Of a stretch of DNA of 64,000 nucleotides, positions 20,791-34,132 are shown one piece after another. The notes beneath the pieces were generated by a model that was not told where the DNA came from, searched no databases, and worked only from the letters and a program-made list of their open reading frames with translations. The translations under genes and the position numbers were made by a program. Where the stretch lies: positions 249,730 to 313,729 of the forward strand of contig NZ_BMUT01000005.1 of assembly GCF_014650335.1 (NCBI RefSeq), read 5' to 3'. The first letter of the stretch is position 1. Each line of letters starts with the position of its first letter. Source of the stretch: Streptomyces hiroshimensis. Lineage in GTDB: Bacteria; Actinomycetota; Actinomycetes; Streptomycetales; Streptomycetaceae.

Positions 20791-23418
20791 TCAGCGCAAC
20801 AGCACCCCCGCCGCCTCGCCGGTCGCCTCCGACGGCAGCGTCACCAGGCCCATCTCCGCGCCGCTGGACAGCAGCCGGTGCGCGGGCAGGATCCGCACGG
20901 TGTAGCCGAAGGGCCCCGTGCGGTCGAGGGTGAGCGGGCCCTCGTACAGCCGGCGGCCGTCCAGGGCGGGGCCGCCGGCCGGCTTGAGGGGGAACGTGGC
21001 GGTCTGGCTCAGCCGGTCGGTGGGGTCGACGCGCCCGGCCACCGCCTGCACCTCCACGTCCGCGGGGTCCAGCGAGCCGAGCGTGACGCTCACCCGCAGG
21101 GAGACCGTGGAACCCAGCGTCGCGGTGCCGTTGAGGGCGGTGTCGGCGACGGCCTCCACGTGGTCGACTGCCACGCCCGGCCACCCGGCCCGCACCCGGG
21201 CCTTCCAGGCGGCCAGCTCGCTCGCCGCGGCGGGGGTGAGGGCCCTCTGGGCCTCGGCTGCGGGCACGTACAGCCGCTCCACGTATTCGCGCACCATGCG
21301 CCCGGCGAGGACCTTCGGGCCGAGCGTGGTCAGCGTGCGGCGCACCATCTCGATCCAGCGGCCGGGGAGCCCGCCTTGTGTCCGGTCGTAGAAGCGCGGG
21401 GCCACCCGCCGCTCCAGCAGGTCGTAGAGGGCCGCCGCCTCCAGGTCGTCGCGGCGGTTGTCGTCCATGGCCGCGCCGTCGGCGGTGGGGATCGCCCAGC
21501 CGAAGTCGGGCTCGTACCACTCGTCCCACCAGCCATCGAGCACCGAGAGGTTGAGACAGCCGTTGAGGGCGGCCTTCATCCCCGAGGTGCCGCAGGCCTC
21601 CAGCGGGCGCAGCGGGTTGTTGAGCCAGACGTCGCAGCCGGGGTAGAGCCGCTGGGCCATGGCCATGCCGTAGTCGGGCAGGAAGACCAGGCGGCGGCGC
21701 ACGCGCGGGTCGTCGGCGAAGCGCACCAGCTCCTGTACGAGGCGCTTGCCGCTGTCGTCGGCGGGGTGGGCCTTGCCCGCGACGACGATCTGCACGGGCC
21801 GCTCGGGGTGCAGGAGGAGCTCCATGAGGCGGTCGCGGTCGCGGAGCATGAGGGTGAGGCGCTTGTAGGAGGGCACGCGGCGGGCGAAGCCGATGGTGAG
21901 GACGCCGGGGTCGAGCACGCCGTCGATCCAGCCGAGCTCGGCGGTGCCGGCGCCGCGCTCGCGCCAGGCGGCGCGCAGCCGCTCGCGCACCTCCTCGACC
22001 AGCTGTTCGCGCAGGGTGCGGCGCAGTTCCCAGATGTCGGCGTCGGGGATGTCGGCGACGGCGTCCCAGCGCGGGGAGCCGCCGACGGCCAGGGCGTCCT
22101 CGGCGCGGCCGGCGCCGACCCGGCGGGCGCCCAGGCGCATCACCTCGGGCGCGACCCAGGTGGGGGCGTGGACGCCGTTGGTGACGGAGTCGATGGGCAC
22201 CTCCTCGGCGTCGAAGCCCGGCCACAGGCCGGCGAACATCTGCCGGCTGACCTGCCCGTGGAGGGTGGAGACGCCGTTGGCGCGCTGGGCGAGGCGCAGG
22301 CCCATGACGGCCATGTTGAAGAGGTTGGGCTCGCCGCCGGGATAGGTCTCCAGGCCCAGTTCGAGGACGCGTTCGACGTCGATGCCGGGGAGTTCGCCGG
22401 CGGGGCCGAAGTGGCGGGCGACCAGCTCGCGGTCGAAGCGGTCGATACCGGCGGGCACCGGGGTGTGGGTGGTGAAGACGGCGCCGGCGCGGGCGCACTC
22501 CAGGGCGGCGTCGAAGTCCAGCCCGCCGTCGACCAGTTCGCGGATGCGCTCCAGGCCGAGGAAGCCGGCGTGGCCCTCGTTGGTGTGGAAGACCTCGGGC
22601 TCGGGGTGGCCGGTCAGGCGGCAGTACGTGCGCACGGCGCGGACGCCGCCGATGCCCAGGAGCATCTCCTGCAGCAGCCGGTGCTCGCCGCCCCCGCCGT
22701 AGAGCCGGTCGGTGACCTCGCGCTCGCCGGGGCCGTTCTCCTCGACGTCGGAGTCGAGGAGCAGCAGCGGCACGCGGCCGACCCGGGCCTGCCAGATGTA
22801 GGCGCGCAGGGAGCGGCCGCCGGGCAGGGCGAGGGAGATGCGGCTGGGGCTGCCGTCGGGCTCGCGCAGCATGGTGAGCGGGAGCTCGTTGGGGTCGAGC
22901 AGGGGGTAGTGCTCCTGCTGCCAGCCCTCGCGGGAGAGGGACTGGCGGAAGTAGCCGTGGCGGTAGAGCAGTCCGACGCCGATGAGGGGGACGCCGAGGT
23001 CGCTGGCGGACTTCAGGTGGTCGCCGGCGAGGATGCCGAGGCCACCGCTGTACTGCGGGAGGGCTGCGGTGATGCCGAATTCGGGCGAGAAGTAGGCGAT
23101 GGCGGCGGGCAGCCCCTCGGGCTGCTCCTGGTACCAGCGCCGGCCGGTGAGGTAGTCCTGCAGGTCGTCGGCTGCGGCGGCGAGCCGGCGGCGGAAGCGG
23201 CGGTCGTCCGCGAGGGCCGCGAGCCGCGCCGCGGGGACCGAGCCCAGCAGCCGCAGCGGGTCGCCGGCGGCGGCCCGCCAGCCCTCGGGGTCGACGGCCT
23301 GGAAGAGCTCACGGGTCTCGGGGTGCCAGGACCAGCGCAGATTGCGCGCCAGCTCACTGAGCGGTCGTAGGGGCTCCGGCAGAACGGGGCGCACACTGAA
23401 TCGACGAATGGCCTTCAC
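20791..23418 (-). CDS. glgP: Alpha-glucan (glycogen) phosphorylase
   Basis: Releases glucose-1-phosphate from alpha-1,4-glucan ends; 875 residues, the size of the actinobacterial phosphorylases. Features seen are LARNLRWSWHPETRELF at the N-terminus, YFSPEFGI and YSGGLGILAGDHLKSASDLGVPLIGVGL, the active-site VTNGVHAPTWV, and EACGTSGMKAALNGCLNLSVLDGWW with the PLP-binding Lys. The GTG at KAIRRFSVRP fits homologues, although the ribosome site is weak; the open frame extends another 59 codons. Transcribed away from glgE. It degrades the polymer that the divergent operon builds. Confidence 0.93.
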   Translation of the reverse strand: MKAIRRFSVRPVLPEPLRPLSELARNLRWSWHPETRELFQAVDPEGWRAAAGDPLRLLGSVPAARLAALADDRRFRRRLAAAADDLQDYLTGRRWYQEQPEGLPAAIAYFSPEFGITAALPQYSGGLGILAGDHLKSASDLGVPLIGVGLLYRHGYFRQSLSREGWQQEHYPLLDPNELPLTMLREPDGSPSRISLALPGGRSLRAYIWQARVGRVPLLLLDSDVEENGPGEREVTDRLYGGGGEHRLLQEMLLGIGGVRAVRTYCRLTGHPEPEVFHTNEGHAGFLGLERIRELVDGGLDFDAALECARAGAVFTTHTPVPAGIDRFDRELVARHFGPAGELPGIDVERVLELGLETYPGGEPNLFNMAVMGLRLAQRANGVSTLHGQVSRQMFAGLWPGFDAEEVPIDSVTNGVHAPTWVAPEVMRLGARRVGAGRAEDALAVGGSPRWDAVADIPDADIWELRRTLREQLVEEVRERLRAAWRERGAGTAELGWIDGVLDPGVLTIGFARRVPSYKRLTLMLRDRDRLMELLLHPERPVQIVVAGKAHPADDSGKRLVQELVRFADDPRVRRRLVFLPDYGMAMAQRLYPGCDVWLNNPLRPLEACGTSGMKAALNGCLNLSVLDGWWDEWYEPDFGWAIPTADGAAMDDNRRDDLEAAALYDLLERRVAPRFYDRTQGGLPGRWIEMVRRTLTTLGPKVLAGRMVREYVERLYVPAAEAQRALTPAAASELAAWKARVRAGWPGVAVDHVEAVADTALNGTATLGSTVSLRVSVTLGSLDPADVEVQAVAGRVDPTDRLSQTATFPLKPAGGPALDGRRLYEGPLTLDRTGPFGYTVRILPAHRLLSSGAEMGLVTLPSEATGEAAGVLLR

Positions 23419-24040
23419 CCCCACGACGGTAGCGGGGACGCCCGGGGGCTTCGTGGCGCTTCGCGGCAACTGCCTGCTCCTGGCAGGTGCAGGCGGGAAG
23501 TGCGCCCCCTGGTGCGGCTGCCGGAGCGCGGGCGGACACCCGCCGGGGGCCGTCCGGCACGCACTGCGCCCCGTGCACCCGGCGGACGGGCGCATGGCCG
23601 GGAAGGGCGTCCGTATGGTGGACGGGACGGAGAAGCGGACCGCACGCGTCGGCTGCCCGGCTGATGCATCCGTACGAGGGGTAAATACGCCGCGCGTACA
23701 GCGGGAACGGCGGCGGCCGGTTAGCGCTACGGCCTTCGACGGCCGGAGCTGCGCACCATTCCCCCGTCTGGCCGCCGGTTACCCGGTTTTCGCGCATTGC
23801 ACACGATCGGCCCAACGGGGAGACTTCGTACGGGTGACGGCGTGCCGGCCCTCCTCCCCACCGGGTGCCACGGGAACTACGCACCGGTAGGTCCCACGGT
23901 GCGGGCATGCCCGGCCGGGACCGGTGGGAAAGCTCAAGCGGTATGCAGGGAGTCGCAGTCCGCCGCCGCCTCGTGTACCCGTCCCAGGCCCCTCCGCACG
24001 TCTTCCGCACCCACCCGAGTGAACGCGGTCAGGAGCAGTC
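23419..24040. other. 622-bp divergent regulatory region, glgP / glgE
   Basis: No gene supported; all frames here lack ribosome sites and consistent codon bias. It must contain the promoters of both the phosphorylase gene and the glgE operon. I saw short imperfect dyads (for example CCTGCTCCTGGCAGG) but no operator I would name. It is long for a Streptomyces intergenic space, suggesting complex or developmental control. Confidence 0.5.
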
Positions 24041-26151
24041 ATGCCCGCACCCGGCCGACCGCCGGCGGAGCAGATAGAAAGAGCAGAACCCGCCAGACGC
24101 ACCGCCCCGCCCCACCCTCACCGCCTCTCCGATTCCGTCGAACCCCCAGGTGATCCCATGATCGGTCGTATCCCCGTCCTGGACCTCGGGCCGCTCGTGG
24201 ACTGCGGCCGCCGGCCGGTCAAGGCGGTCGTCGGCGAGACCTTCCAGGTCACCGCCACCGTCTTCCGCGAGGGCCACGACGCCCTCGGCGCCAATGTGGT
24301 GCTGCGCGACCCCGCAGGCCGCAGCGGCCCCTGGACCCCCATGCGCGAACTCGTGCCCGGCACCGACCGCTGGGGCGCGGACGTCACCCCCGTCTCCGAG
24401 GGCCGCTGGACGTACGCGGTGGAGGCCTGGAGCGATCCGGTGGCGAGCTGGCGGCACCGGGCCTCGGTGAAGATCCCGGCCGGGATGGACGTCCAACTCG
24501 TCCTGGAGGAAGGGGCGCTGCTCTACGAGCGGGCCGCCGCCGGGGTGCCGAAGAAGGAGGGCCGCGAGGCGGTGCTGGCCGCGGTCGACGCCCTGCGCGA
24601 CCCGGGCCGCCCGCCCACCGCCCGGCTCGCCGCCGCCCTCGCGCCCCCGGTCACGGCGGCCCTGGCCGAGCACCCGCTGCGCGAGCTGGTCTCCGCGAGC
24701 CGCCCGGTGCCGGTGCTGGTGGAGCGCGAACGGGCCCTGTTCGGCTCCTGGTACGAGATGTTCCCGCGCTCGGAGGGGGCGATCCCCGCGGACGGGCGCC
24801 GGCCCGCCCGCAGCGGTACGCTCCGCACGGCGGCCAAGCGGCTGCCGGCCATCGCCGCGATGGGCTTCGACGTCGTCTATCTGCCGCCCGTGCACCCCAT
24901 CGGCACCGCCTACCGCAAGGGCCCCAACAACGCGCTCACCGCCGGTCCGTACGACGTCGGCAGCCCCTGGGCGATCGGCTCGGCCGACGGCGGCCACGAC
25001 GCCCTCCACCCCGACCTCGGCACCTTCGAGGACTTCGGCCACTTCGTCGCCCGCGCCCGCGAGCTGCGCATGGAGGTCGCCCTCGACTTCGCGCTGCAGT
25101 GCTCCCCGGACCACCCCTGGGTCGCCAAGCACCCCGAGTGGTTCCACCACCGCGCCGACGGCACCATCGCCTACGCCGAGAACCCGCCGAAGAAGTACCA
25201 GGACATCTACCCCCTGGCCTTCGACGAGGACTTCGACGGGCTGGTCCGCGAGACCCTGCGCGTGCTGCGGTTCTGGATGGAGCACGGCGTACGGATCTTC
25301 CGCGTCGACAATCCGCACACCAAGCCGGTTCCCTTCTGGGAGAAGGTGATCGCCGAGATCGGCCGCACCGACCCGGACGTCCTCTTCCTCGCCGAGGCCT
25401 TCACCCGGCCCGCGATGATGCGCACGCTCGGCGCGATCGGCTTCCAGCAGTCCTACACCTATTTCACCTGGCGCAACACCAAGCAGGAGCTCACGGACTA
25501 CCTCACCGAGCTCTCCGGGGAGGCGGCCGCGCTCATGCGGCCCAACCTCTTCGTGAACACCCCCGACATCCTGCACGCCTATCTGCAGAACGGCGGGCGG
25601 GCCGCCTTCGAGGTGCGCGCCGTGCTCGCCGCGACGCTCTCGCCGGCGTGGGGCATGTACGCCGGATACGAGCTGTGCGAGAACGCGCCGGTGCACCCCG
25701 GGAGCGAGGAATACCTGGACTCGGAGAAATACCAGCTGCGCCCGCGCGACTGGGACGCGGCCGAGCGCGAGGGCCGCAGCCTGGCCCCGCTGATCACCCT
25801 GCTGAACCGGCTGCGCCGGCGCCATCCGGCCCTGCAGCGGCTGCGCAACCTGCGTTTCCATTACGCCGACAACGACGCCGTCATCGCCTATTCCAAGCGG
25901 GCGGGCGGCTCGTGCGTACTCACGGTCGTCAACCTCGACCCCCACCACACCCAGGAGGCCACGGTCTCGTTGGACATGCCGGAACTCGGCCTCGCATGGC
26001 ACGAGTCCGTCCCGGTGCGCGACGAGCTCACCGGAGAGACCTATCACTGGGGCAGGGACAACTATGTGCGCCTCGAGCCGGGCCGTTCCATCGCGCCCGC
26101 GCACGTGTTCTCGCTGCGACCGTCCTCACCGATCGGAGGGTCACCCACACC

Positions 26152-26155
<4 letters not shown>
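24041..26155 (+). CDS. glgE: Maltose-1-phosphate maltosyltransferase
   Basis: GH13_3 enzyme transferring maltosyl units from alpha-maltose-1-phosphate to the non-reducing end of alpha-glucan. The 704-residue sequence agrees closely with S. coelicolor GlgE as I remember it, offset by 29 residues. Nucleophile Asp423 lies in RVDNPHTKP, acid/base Glu452 in FLAEAFTRP, and Asp509 in [10 protein letters not shown]; these correspond to Asp394, Glu423 and Asp480. The start has AGGAG at a 5-base spacing. The N-terminal 39 residues are a variable tail. Overlaps treS by ATGA. Confidence 0.96.
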
Positions 26156-27885
<1,730 letters not shown>

Positions 27886-27892
27886 GGGCGCT

Positions 27893-27937
27893 CCCGTGCG
27901 CGCCGGAGCCCGCAGTCCGGTCGCGCACGGGCGGTTT
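27893..27937 (+). terminator. Hairpin with T-run between treS and pep2
   Basis: CCCGTGCGCG and CGCGCACGGG pair across a 19-base loop, followed by CGGTTTT. It lies 8 bases after the treS stop and 270 before pep2. It could end transcription or act as an internal attenuator or RNA-stability element within the operon. The remaining 27938-28208 stretch shows no gene. Confidence 0.55.
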
Positions 27938-28208
27938 TCCCCCGCGAACCCTGGGAACCCTCACTACTACGCACGGGCCGGGCCGAACGGATCGCTTCCG
28001 CTTCGGGACCGCCGCAGGGGCCGCCGCCCGGCCCCCGCACGCCCGCACCAGGGGCCGCAGGCGCCGACCGAACGGACGATCCTCGCCCGGCACTCCCCGC
28101 CTCCGGCGGGGGACCCCAGCACCGCGCACCGGTCAATGCCGCAATCCGGGACCGCGATCCGGGACACTTTGCCCCATATGCCGTGCCCCGGGGAAAGGAC
28201 GCGACGCC

Positions 28209-29849
28209 ATGTCGGACGCTGCACCGTCCCGCCGGGGCACCGGACGCCGGGACACCGGACGGAAGGGGGGCGCCCCCGGTCCGCTGCTGTCCTCGGTCCG
28301 CGCCGCCCCCGCGGCCCACGCGCCGGGCCAGGAGGCCGCCGATGCGGGGCTGCTGGGATCGCTGGTGCCGCTGCTCTCCGAGTGGCTGCCCCGTCAGCGG
28401 TGGTTCGCGGGCAAGGGCCGCCCCATCACCGGCTTCACGCTCGTCGCGGCCACCGAGCTGCTGCCCCACCACAGCGGTGCCACCGTCCCCGGCCTGCTCC
28501 ACCTGCTCGTGCGCGCCCAGCAGCCCGGCGCCCCCGCCGGCAGCCGGCCCGCGGACGCCCCGGCATCCGCCGCCCCCGTCCTCCACGCCGGCACCGACGA
28601 CTGCTACCAACTCCTCCTCGGCGTGCAGGACGTCCTGCCGCCGCACCTGGCGCCCGCGCTCATCGGCCGGCCCGTCGGCGGCCCGCTGCACGGCCGCGCC
28701 GTCTACGAGGGCCTGGCCGACCCCCGGCTGGCCAGCCTGCTGCTGGAGCGGCTGCGGCTGCCCGGCCGGCTCGGGCCGCTGCGCTTCAGCCGCGAGGAGG
28801 GCGTCATGATCGGCGCCGGGCTCGCGCCCCGCCTCATCGGCGCCGAGCAGTCCAACTCCTCGATCGTCTACGGCGAAACGTATATCCTCAAGCTCTTCCG
28901 CCGCGTCTGCCCCGGCACCAACCCCGACCTCGAACTCCCCCGCGCCCTCGCCGGCACCGGCTGCGCCCGGGTGCCCGCGCCCGCCGCCTGGTTCGAGGCC
29001 GTCGTGCCCGGCGCGGGCACCGAGCCCATGACGCTCGGCGTGCTCCAGCCCTATCTGCCCGGCTCCGCCGACGGCTGGCAGCTGGCCCTGAGCGCCCTCG
29101 CCGTCCGCGCCGACTTCACCGCCTCCGCCCGCGCCCTCGGCCACGCCACCGCCGAAGTGCACGGCGCGCTCGCCGAGGCGCTGCCCACCGTCGTCCTGCG
29201 CCGCCCCCAGCTCGAAAACCTCGCCGCCGCGATGGGCCGCCGCCTGGACGCCGCCGCCGAGGCCGTCCCGGCGCTGCGCCCCTACCGGGCCGCCCTGCGC
29301 GGCGCCTACGACGACCTGGCCGCGCTCGGCCGCGCCGGGCGCACGTGGCGCGCCCAGCGCATCCACGGCGACCTCCACCTCGGGCAGGCGCTGCGCACCG
29401 CCGAGGACGGCCGCTGGGCCCTGATCGACTTCGAGGGCGAGCCGGCCCGGCCGCTGGCCGAACGCTCCCGGCCGCAGCCGACCGCCCGGGACGTCGCCGG
29501 AATGCTGCGCTCCTTCGACTACGCGGCGGCGGTCGGCCGGGCCGGCGGCACCGGCTGGTCGGAGCGCGCCCGCGCCGCGTTCTGCGAGGGCTACGGCTCG
29601 GTGCACGGCGATCCGCGCGAGGAGCCGCAGCTGCTGCGCGCCCACGAGACGGACAAGGCCGTCTACGAAGTCCTCTATGAGGCCCGGCACCGGCCGGACT
29701 GGCTGCCGGTCCCGATGGCGGCCATCCGCAGGCTGGCGGAGCCGCCACCCGGAGCCGGCGCGCCGGGGCCGGGCACGGGCCCGCCGGGCGGGCGCACGGC
29801 GCCCCCGGAGGAGCACGCGGCCCGCGCAGAGCGGGGGCAGGCCCCGTGA
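28209..29849 (+). CDS. pep2: Maltokinase
   Basis: Phosphorylates maltose to maltose-1-phosphate, the GlgE donor. The protein is 546 residues, longer than most maltokinases because of a Gly/Arg/Pro-rich N-tail (about 45 residues) and a C-tail. Kinase-fold landmarks: [11 protein letters not shown] in the N-lobe, IHGDLHLGQ with catalytic Asp388, and [11 protein letters not shown] with Asp407 as metal ligand. The product of treS is its substrate, so the gene order follows the pathway. GGAAAGG precedes the ATG. A later start would shorten the tail and cannot be excluded. Confidence 0.92.
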   Translation: MSDAAPSRRGTGRRDTGRKGGAPGPLLSSVRAAPAAHAPGQEAADAGLLGSLVPLLSEWLPRQRWFAGKGRPITGFTLVAATELLPHHSGATVPGLLHLLVRAQQPGAPAGSRPADAPASAAPVLHAGTDDCYQLLLGVQDVLPPHLAPALIGRPVGGPLHGRAVYEGLADPRLASLLLERLRLPGRLGPLRFSREEGVMIGAGLAPRLIGAEQSNSSIVYGETYILKLFRRVCPGTNPDLELPRALAGTGCARVPAPAAWFEAVVPGAGTEPMTLGVLQPYLPGSADGWQLALSALAVRADFTASARALGHATAEVHGALAEALPTVVLRRPQLENLAAAMGRRLDAAAEAVPALRPYRAALRGAYDDLAALGRAGRTWRAQRIHGDLHLGQALRTAEDGRWALIDFEGEPARPLAERSRPQPTARDVAGMLRSFDYAAAVGRAGGTGWSERARAAFCEGYGSVHGDPREEPQLLRAHETDKAVYEVLYEARHRPDWLPVPMAAIRRLAEPPPGAGAPGPGTGPPGGRTAPPEEHAARAERGQAP

Positions 29850-29919
29850 CCGCCCCTTCCCGTATCACCGAACCCGCTCCTGGCGCCGCCGCCCGGGAGT
29901 TCCCGAGGAGGACCGCCCC

Positions 29920-32370
29920 GTGACCGCTCGACCGCCGTCCAGCCGACCGCCCCACGAGCCCGGAGCCGGCCTTCCCGGCGCCGCGCGGGGGATCCCGGCC
30001 ACGTTCCTGCCGGGGCGGGGGCCGGGGCCCGAACCGGCGTCCGGAGCGGCCGGGCCGGAGGCCGTACCGCGGGAGCCCGTACCGCAGGAAGCCGCACCGC
30101 AGGAGCCCCTGCCGGTTGCGCCCCCGCCCGCAAAGGCGGCGGCGCAGCGCCCCGGGCGCGGCCCCGCCCGGCGCGGGGTGCGGCCCGCCGAGCCGCTGGG
30201 TGCGGAGGACCGCGAGCGCCTGCTGCACGGCGCGCACCACGACCCGCACGGCCTGCTGGGAGCGCACCCGGTGCCCGGCGGTATGACGTTCCGCGCCCTG
30301 CGCCCCTTCGCACGCTCCGTGGCGGTCAGCGCGAAGGGCCTGCGGGTGGAGCTGTACGACGAGGGGGACGGCCTCTTCGCGGCGGTGCTGCCGCTGAGCG
30401 AGCTCCCCGACTACCGCCTGCTGGTGAGCTACGACGGCACGGAGCTGGAGGTCCCTGACCCCTACCGCTTCCTGCCCGCCCTCGGCGACCTCGACCTGCA
30501 CCTGATCCACGAGGGCCGCCACGAGCAGCTGTGGCAGGCGCTGGGCGCGATGCCGATGGTGCACGAGGGCGTGGCGGGCACCCGCTTCACGGTGTGGGCA
30601 CCGAACGCCCGGGGCGTACGGGTCGCCGGGGACTTCAACTACTGGGACGGCACGGGCCACCCGATGCGGTCGCTGGGCGCGTCCGGCGTGTGGGAGCTGT
30701 TCCTGCCGGGCATCGGCGAGGGAACGCTGTACAAGTTCGAGATCACGCGCCCGGACGGCTCGCACACGCTGCGCGCGGACCCCATGGCGCGGCGCACGGA
30801 GGCGCCCCCGGCGAACGCCTCGGTCGTGCACGCCTCGCACCACACCTGGCGGGACGCGGAGTGGATGGCGGCCCGCATGGGCAGGCCGGTCCACGAGCAC
30901 CCCTTCTCGGTCTACGAGGTGCACCTGCCCTCCTGGCGCCCCGGCCTGACGTACCGGCAGCTGGCCGATCAGCTGCCCGCCTACGTCAAGGACCTCGGCT
31001 TCACGCACGTGGAGCTGATGCCCATCGCCGAGCACCCCTTCGGCGGCTCCTGGGGCTACCAGATCACCGGCTTCTACGCCCCCACCGCCCGCCTGGGCAC
31101 CCCGGACGACTTCAAGTACCTGGTGGACGCGCTGCACGCGGCCGGCATCGGGGTGCTCATGGACTGGGTGCCGGCGCACTTCCCGCGCGACGACTGGGCG
31201 CTGGCCGAGTTCGACGGGCGGCCGCTGTACGAGCCCGCGGACCCGCTGCGCGCCGCACACCCCGACTGGGGCACGCTGGAGTTCGACTACGGCCGCACGG
31301 AGGTGCGCAACTTCCTCGTGGCCAACGCCGTCTACTGGTGCGAGGAGTTCCACATCGACGGCCTCCGGGTGGACGCCGTGGCCTCCATGCTCTACCTCGA
31401 CTACTCCCGCGAGGAGGGCCGGTGGACGCCGAACGTCCACGGCGGCCGGGAGAACCTGGACGCGGTGGCGTTCCTGCAGGAGATGAACGCCACCGTCTAC
31501 CGCCGCTGCCCCGGCGTCGTCACCGTCGCCGAGGAGTCCACGGCCTGGGACGGCGTCACCCGCGCCACGCACCACATCGGCGCGGGCGGCTTCGGCGGCC
31601 TCGGCTTCGGCCTGAAGTGGAACATGGGCTGGATGCACGACTCCCTCGTCTACGTCGCGAAGGAGCCGGTGCACCGCAAGTACCACCACGGCGAGATGAC
31701 ATTCTCGATGATCTACGCGTACAGCGAGAACTACGTCCTGCCCATCTCGCACGACGAGGTCGTCCACGGCAAGCGGGCGCTGGTCTCGAAGATGCCGGGC
31801 GACTGGTGGCAGCAGCGCGCCACCCACCGCGCCTACCTGGGCTTCATGTGGGCGCACCCCGGCAAGCAGCTGCTCTTCATGGGCCAGGAGTTCGCGCAGG
31901 GCGCGGAGTGGTCCGAGGCCCACGGCCCCGACTGGTGGCTGCTCGACCCCTCCTACTCCGCCGAGGCGGACCACCGGGGCGTACGGGACCTGGTCCGCGA
32001 CCTGAACTCCGCCTACCTGGCCACGCCCGCCCTGTGGCAGCGGGACACCGTCCCCGAGGGCTTCGAGTGGGTGGTCGGCGACGCCGCGGAGGACAACGTC
32101 TTCGCCTTCCTGCGCTTCGACGCCCAGGGCGCGCCCCTGCTGGCCGTCAGCAACTTCTCCCCCGTGGTGCGGCACGGCTACGCCCTGGGCGTGCCCGGCC
32201 GGTTCACGGCGTGGCAGGAGATCCTCAACACGGACGCCGCCCGCTACGGCGGCAGCGGCGTGACCACCCCCGACCCCGTCAAGACGGAGGCCACCCGCCA
32301 CCACGGCCGCCCGGCGAGCATCACGGTGACGCTGCCGCCGCTGGCGACGGTGTGGTGGCGGGCGGTGTGA
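29920..32370 (+). CDS. glgB: 1,4-alpha-glucan branching enzyme
   Basis: Introduces alpha-1,6 branches in the polymer elongated by GlgE; 816 residues. After a disordered Pro/Ala tail of about 80 residues comes the N-terminal domain ([20 protein letters not shown]), a CBM48 ([20 protein letters not shown]) and the GH13 barrel. The barrel carries Asp485 in [10 protein letters not shown], Glu538 in VTVAEEST and Asp612 in [10 protein letters not shown]. The GTG start is set by GGAGG at 8 bases. Last gene of the operon. No glgA or glgC was seen nearby, as expected for the GlgE route. Confidence 0.95.
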   Translation: MTARPPSSRPPHEPGAGLPGAARGIPATFLPGRGPGPEPASGAAGPEAVPREPVPQEAAPQEPLPVAPPPAKAAAQRPGRGPARRGVRPAEPLGAEDRERLLHGAHHDPHGLLGAHPVPGGMTFRALRPFARSVAVSAKGLRVELYDEGDGLFAAVLPLSELPDYRLLVSYDGTELEVPDPYRFLPALGDLDLHLIHEGRHEQLWQALGAMPMVHEGVAGTRFTVWAPNARGVRVAGDFNYWDGTGHPMRSLGASGVWELFLPGIGEGTLYKFEITRPDGSHTLRADPMARRTEAPPANASVVHASHHTWRDAEWMAARMGRPVHEHPFSVYEVHLPSWRPGLTYRQLADQLPAYVKDLGFTHVELMPIAEHPFGGSWGYQITGFYAPTARLGTPDDFKYLVDALHAAGIGVLMDWVPAHFPRDDWALAEFDGRPLYEPADPLRAAHPDWGTLEFDYGRTEVRNFLVANAVYWCEEFHIDGLRVDAVASMLYLDYSREEGRWTPNVHGGRENLDAVAFLQEMNATVYRRCPGVVTVAEESTAWDGVTRATHHIGAGGFGGLGFGLKWNMGWMHDSLVYVAKEPVHRKYHHGEMTFSMIYAYSENYVLPISHDEVVHGKRALVSKMPGDWWQQRATHRAYLGFMWAHPGKQLLFMGQEFAQGAEWSEAHGPDWWLLDPSYSAEADHRGVRDLVRDLNSAYLATPALWQRDTVPEGFEWVVGDAAEDNVFAFLRFDAQGAPLLAVSNFSPVVRHGYALGVPGRFTAWQEILNTDAARYGGSGVTTPDPVKTEATRHHGRPASITVTLPPLATVWWRAV

Positions 32371-32430
32371 GGACGACGGCTCCGGCGGCGCGGAGGACGG
32401 CCCCGGCCGGAAGCCCGCGGCCGGAGGCCG

Positions 32431-34113
32431 TCAGGCCGCGGCCGTCTCCTTCTCGGCCTCGGCCGCCGTGCCGGCCTCCGGTTCGGTCCGCTCGCGGCCG
32501 CGGCCCGGCAGAAGAAGTGCGACCAGCACCGTACCCACGCCGAGAACGACCGCGCCGACGACGCTGGTGTGGGCGACGGCGTCCGCGAACGACTTGTGCA
32601 CGGCCTCGACCACGCTCTGCGCCTGCTGCGCGCCCAGGACGGCGGCCTTCTCCGGCCCGACCTTCGGCGCCGCGCCGGTCGCGACCTGCTTGCCGACCTC
32701 CTTGGCCACGGCCAGGCCCGCGCCGACCGAGTCCTGTGCGACGCTGAGCGCCTTCTCCGGCAGCTTCGGACCGCCGGCCTCGGCCGCCTTCGCGGCGGCG
32801 TCACCGAGGTTGGACGAGTAGGTCTTGGCGAGCACGGTGCCGAGGATGGCGATGCCCAGGGAGCCGCCCATCTCGATCGAGGTGCTGTTGACGGCGCCGC
32901 CGACGCCCAGCTGGTCCTCCGGGAAGGAGCCCATGATGGCGTTGGTGCACGGCGACAGGGACAGGCCGATGGCCAGGCCCAGGATGATCAGCGGCAGCAC
33001 GAAGTCGTCGTACGTGGAGGACGCGTCGACGCGGGCGAGCAGCGCGATGGCGACCGTGCCGACGGTCATGCCGCACGCCACGGTGACCTTCATGCCCACC
33101 TTGGGGGTGAGGACCGCGGTCAGGGCGCCGCCCACGAACACCGCGCCGGCCAGCGGCAGCATCCGCACGCCGGTGTCCAGCGGCGAGTAGCCGAGGACGA
33201 ACTGCAGGTGCTGGGTGAGGTAGTAGAACGCACCGAAGACGGCGAGGAAGAACAGCGCGACGGCCATGGTCGAGCCGGCGAACGCGCGCTTGGTGAAGCG
33301 GCGGACGTCCAGGACCGGGTGCGGGTGGCGCAGCTCCCAGAGGACGAAGAGCACCAGGCCGACGCCCGCGATGACCGCGGCGGCGATCGCCTTGGCGCCC
33401 CAGCCGAAGTGCGGGCCCTCGATGATCATGTAGATGAGCGAGCCGACCCACACGACGGACAGCAGGCCGCCGATGTAGTCGATCTTGGCTGCTTGCTTGC
33501 CGGGACCCGTCGCCTTGGACGGCGGGACCAGCGCCAGCGCGCCGATGATGCCCAGGAAGGCGATCGGCACGTTGATGAGGAAGGTGGAGGCCCAGCCGTG
33601 GTCCTCCAGCAGCGCACCGGCCACCAGCGGGCCGACGGCGATGGCGAGACCGGCGGTGGCCGTCCAGATGGTGATGGCCTTGGCGCGCTCCTCGCGCGGG
33701 AAGGTCGCGGCGAGCAGCGACAGCGTGGCCGGCATGATCATGGCCGCGCCGATGCCCATGACGGCGCGCGACGCGATGACCCCGGCCGAGCTGTCGACCA
33801 GCGATCCGGCGACGGAGGCCGCGCCGAAGACGAGAAGGCCGAGAACGAGCGCCCCGCGGCGGCTGTACTTGTCGCCGACGGCGCCGAGGATGAGCATCAG
33901 CGCGGCGTACGGGACGGTGTAGCCGTCGATGACCCACTGCAGGTCGGAGCTGCCCAGGCCGAGGTCCTTGACCATGTCGGGAGCGGCGACCGTCAGGGAC
34001 GTGTTGGCCATGACGATGATCAGCAGGCTGAGGCACAGAACACCCAGTGCCGCCCAGCGCCTCTTGTACGGACCGTCCATCTCGTCGACCGGTGTCGACA
34101 TCGCGAGGCCCAT
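32431..34113 (-). CDS. DHA2-type MFS drug exporter
   Basis: A 560-residue, 14-helix proton antiporter of the EmrB/QacA class. Family signatures: LDLQWV-like SSDLQWVIDGYTVPYAALMLILGAVGDKYSRRG (motif A region) and the helix pattern to the Ala/Glu-rich tail. An extracytoplasmic insertion with Lys/Ala-rich character precedes the last helix. The ATG has AAGGGG six bases upstream. It is divergent from a TetR gene with a duplicated palindrome over the start region, so it should be repressed by that TetR and induced by its own substrate. The substrate is unknown. Confidence 0.91.
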   Translation of the reverse strand: MGLAMSTPVDEMDGPYKRRWAALGVLCLSLLIIVMANTSLTVAAPDMVKDLGLGSSDLQWVIDGYTVPYAALMLILGAVGDKYSRRGALVLGLLVFGAASVAGSLVDSSAGVIASRAVMGIGAAMIMPATLSLLAATFPREERAKAITIWTATAGLAIAVGPLVAGALLEDHGWASTFLINVPIAFLGIIGALALVPPSKATGPGKQAAKIDYIGGLLSVVWVGSLIYMIIEGPHFGWGAKAIAAAVIAGVGLVLFVLWELRHPHPVLDVRRFTKRAFAGSTMAVALFFLAVFGAFYYLTQHLQFVLGYSPLDTGVRMLPLAGAVFVGGALTAVLTPKVGMKVTVACGMTVGTVAIALLARVDASSTYDDFVLPLIILGLAIGLSLSPCTNAIMGSFPEDQLGVGGAVNSTSIEMGGSLGIAILGTVLAKTYSSNLGDAAAKAAEAGGPKLPEKALSVAQDSVGAGLAVAKEVGKQVATGAAPKVGPEKAAVLGAQQAQSVVEAVHKSFADAVAHTSVVGAVVLGVGTVLVALLLPGRGRERTEPEAGTAAEAEKETAAA

Positions 34114-34132
34114 CGGGCACCCCTTCCCTAGC

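Noticed and set aside
20743..23370. 875-codon open frame antisense to glgP
   Set aside because: It mirrors the phosphorylase gene in its GC-rich complementary frame, has no recognisable domain and no ribosome site. Long antisense frames are normal in DNA of this composition.
28183..28809. Plus-strand 208-codon frame inside pep2
   Set aside because: Overlaps the maltokinase gene in another frame and has no domain or start signal.
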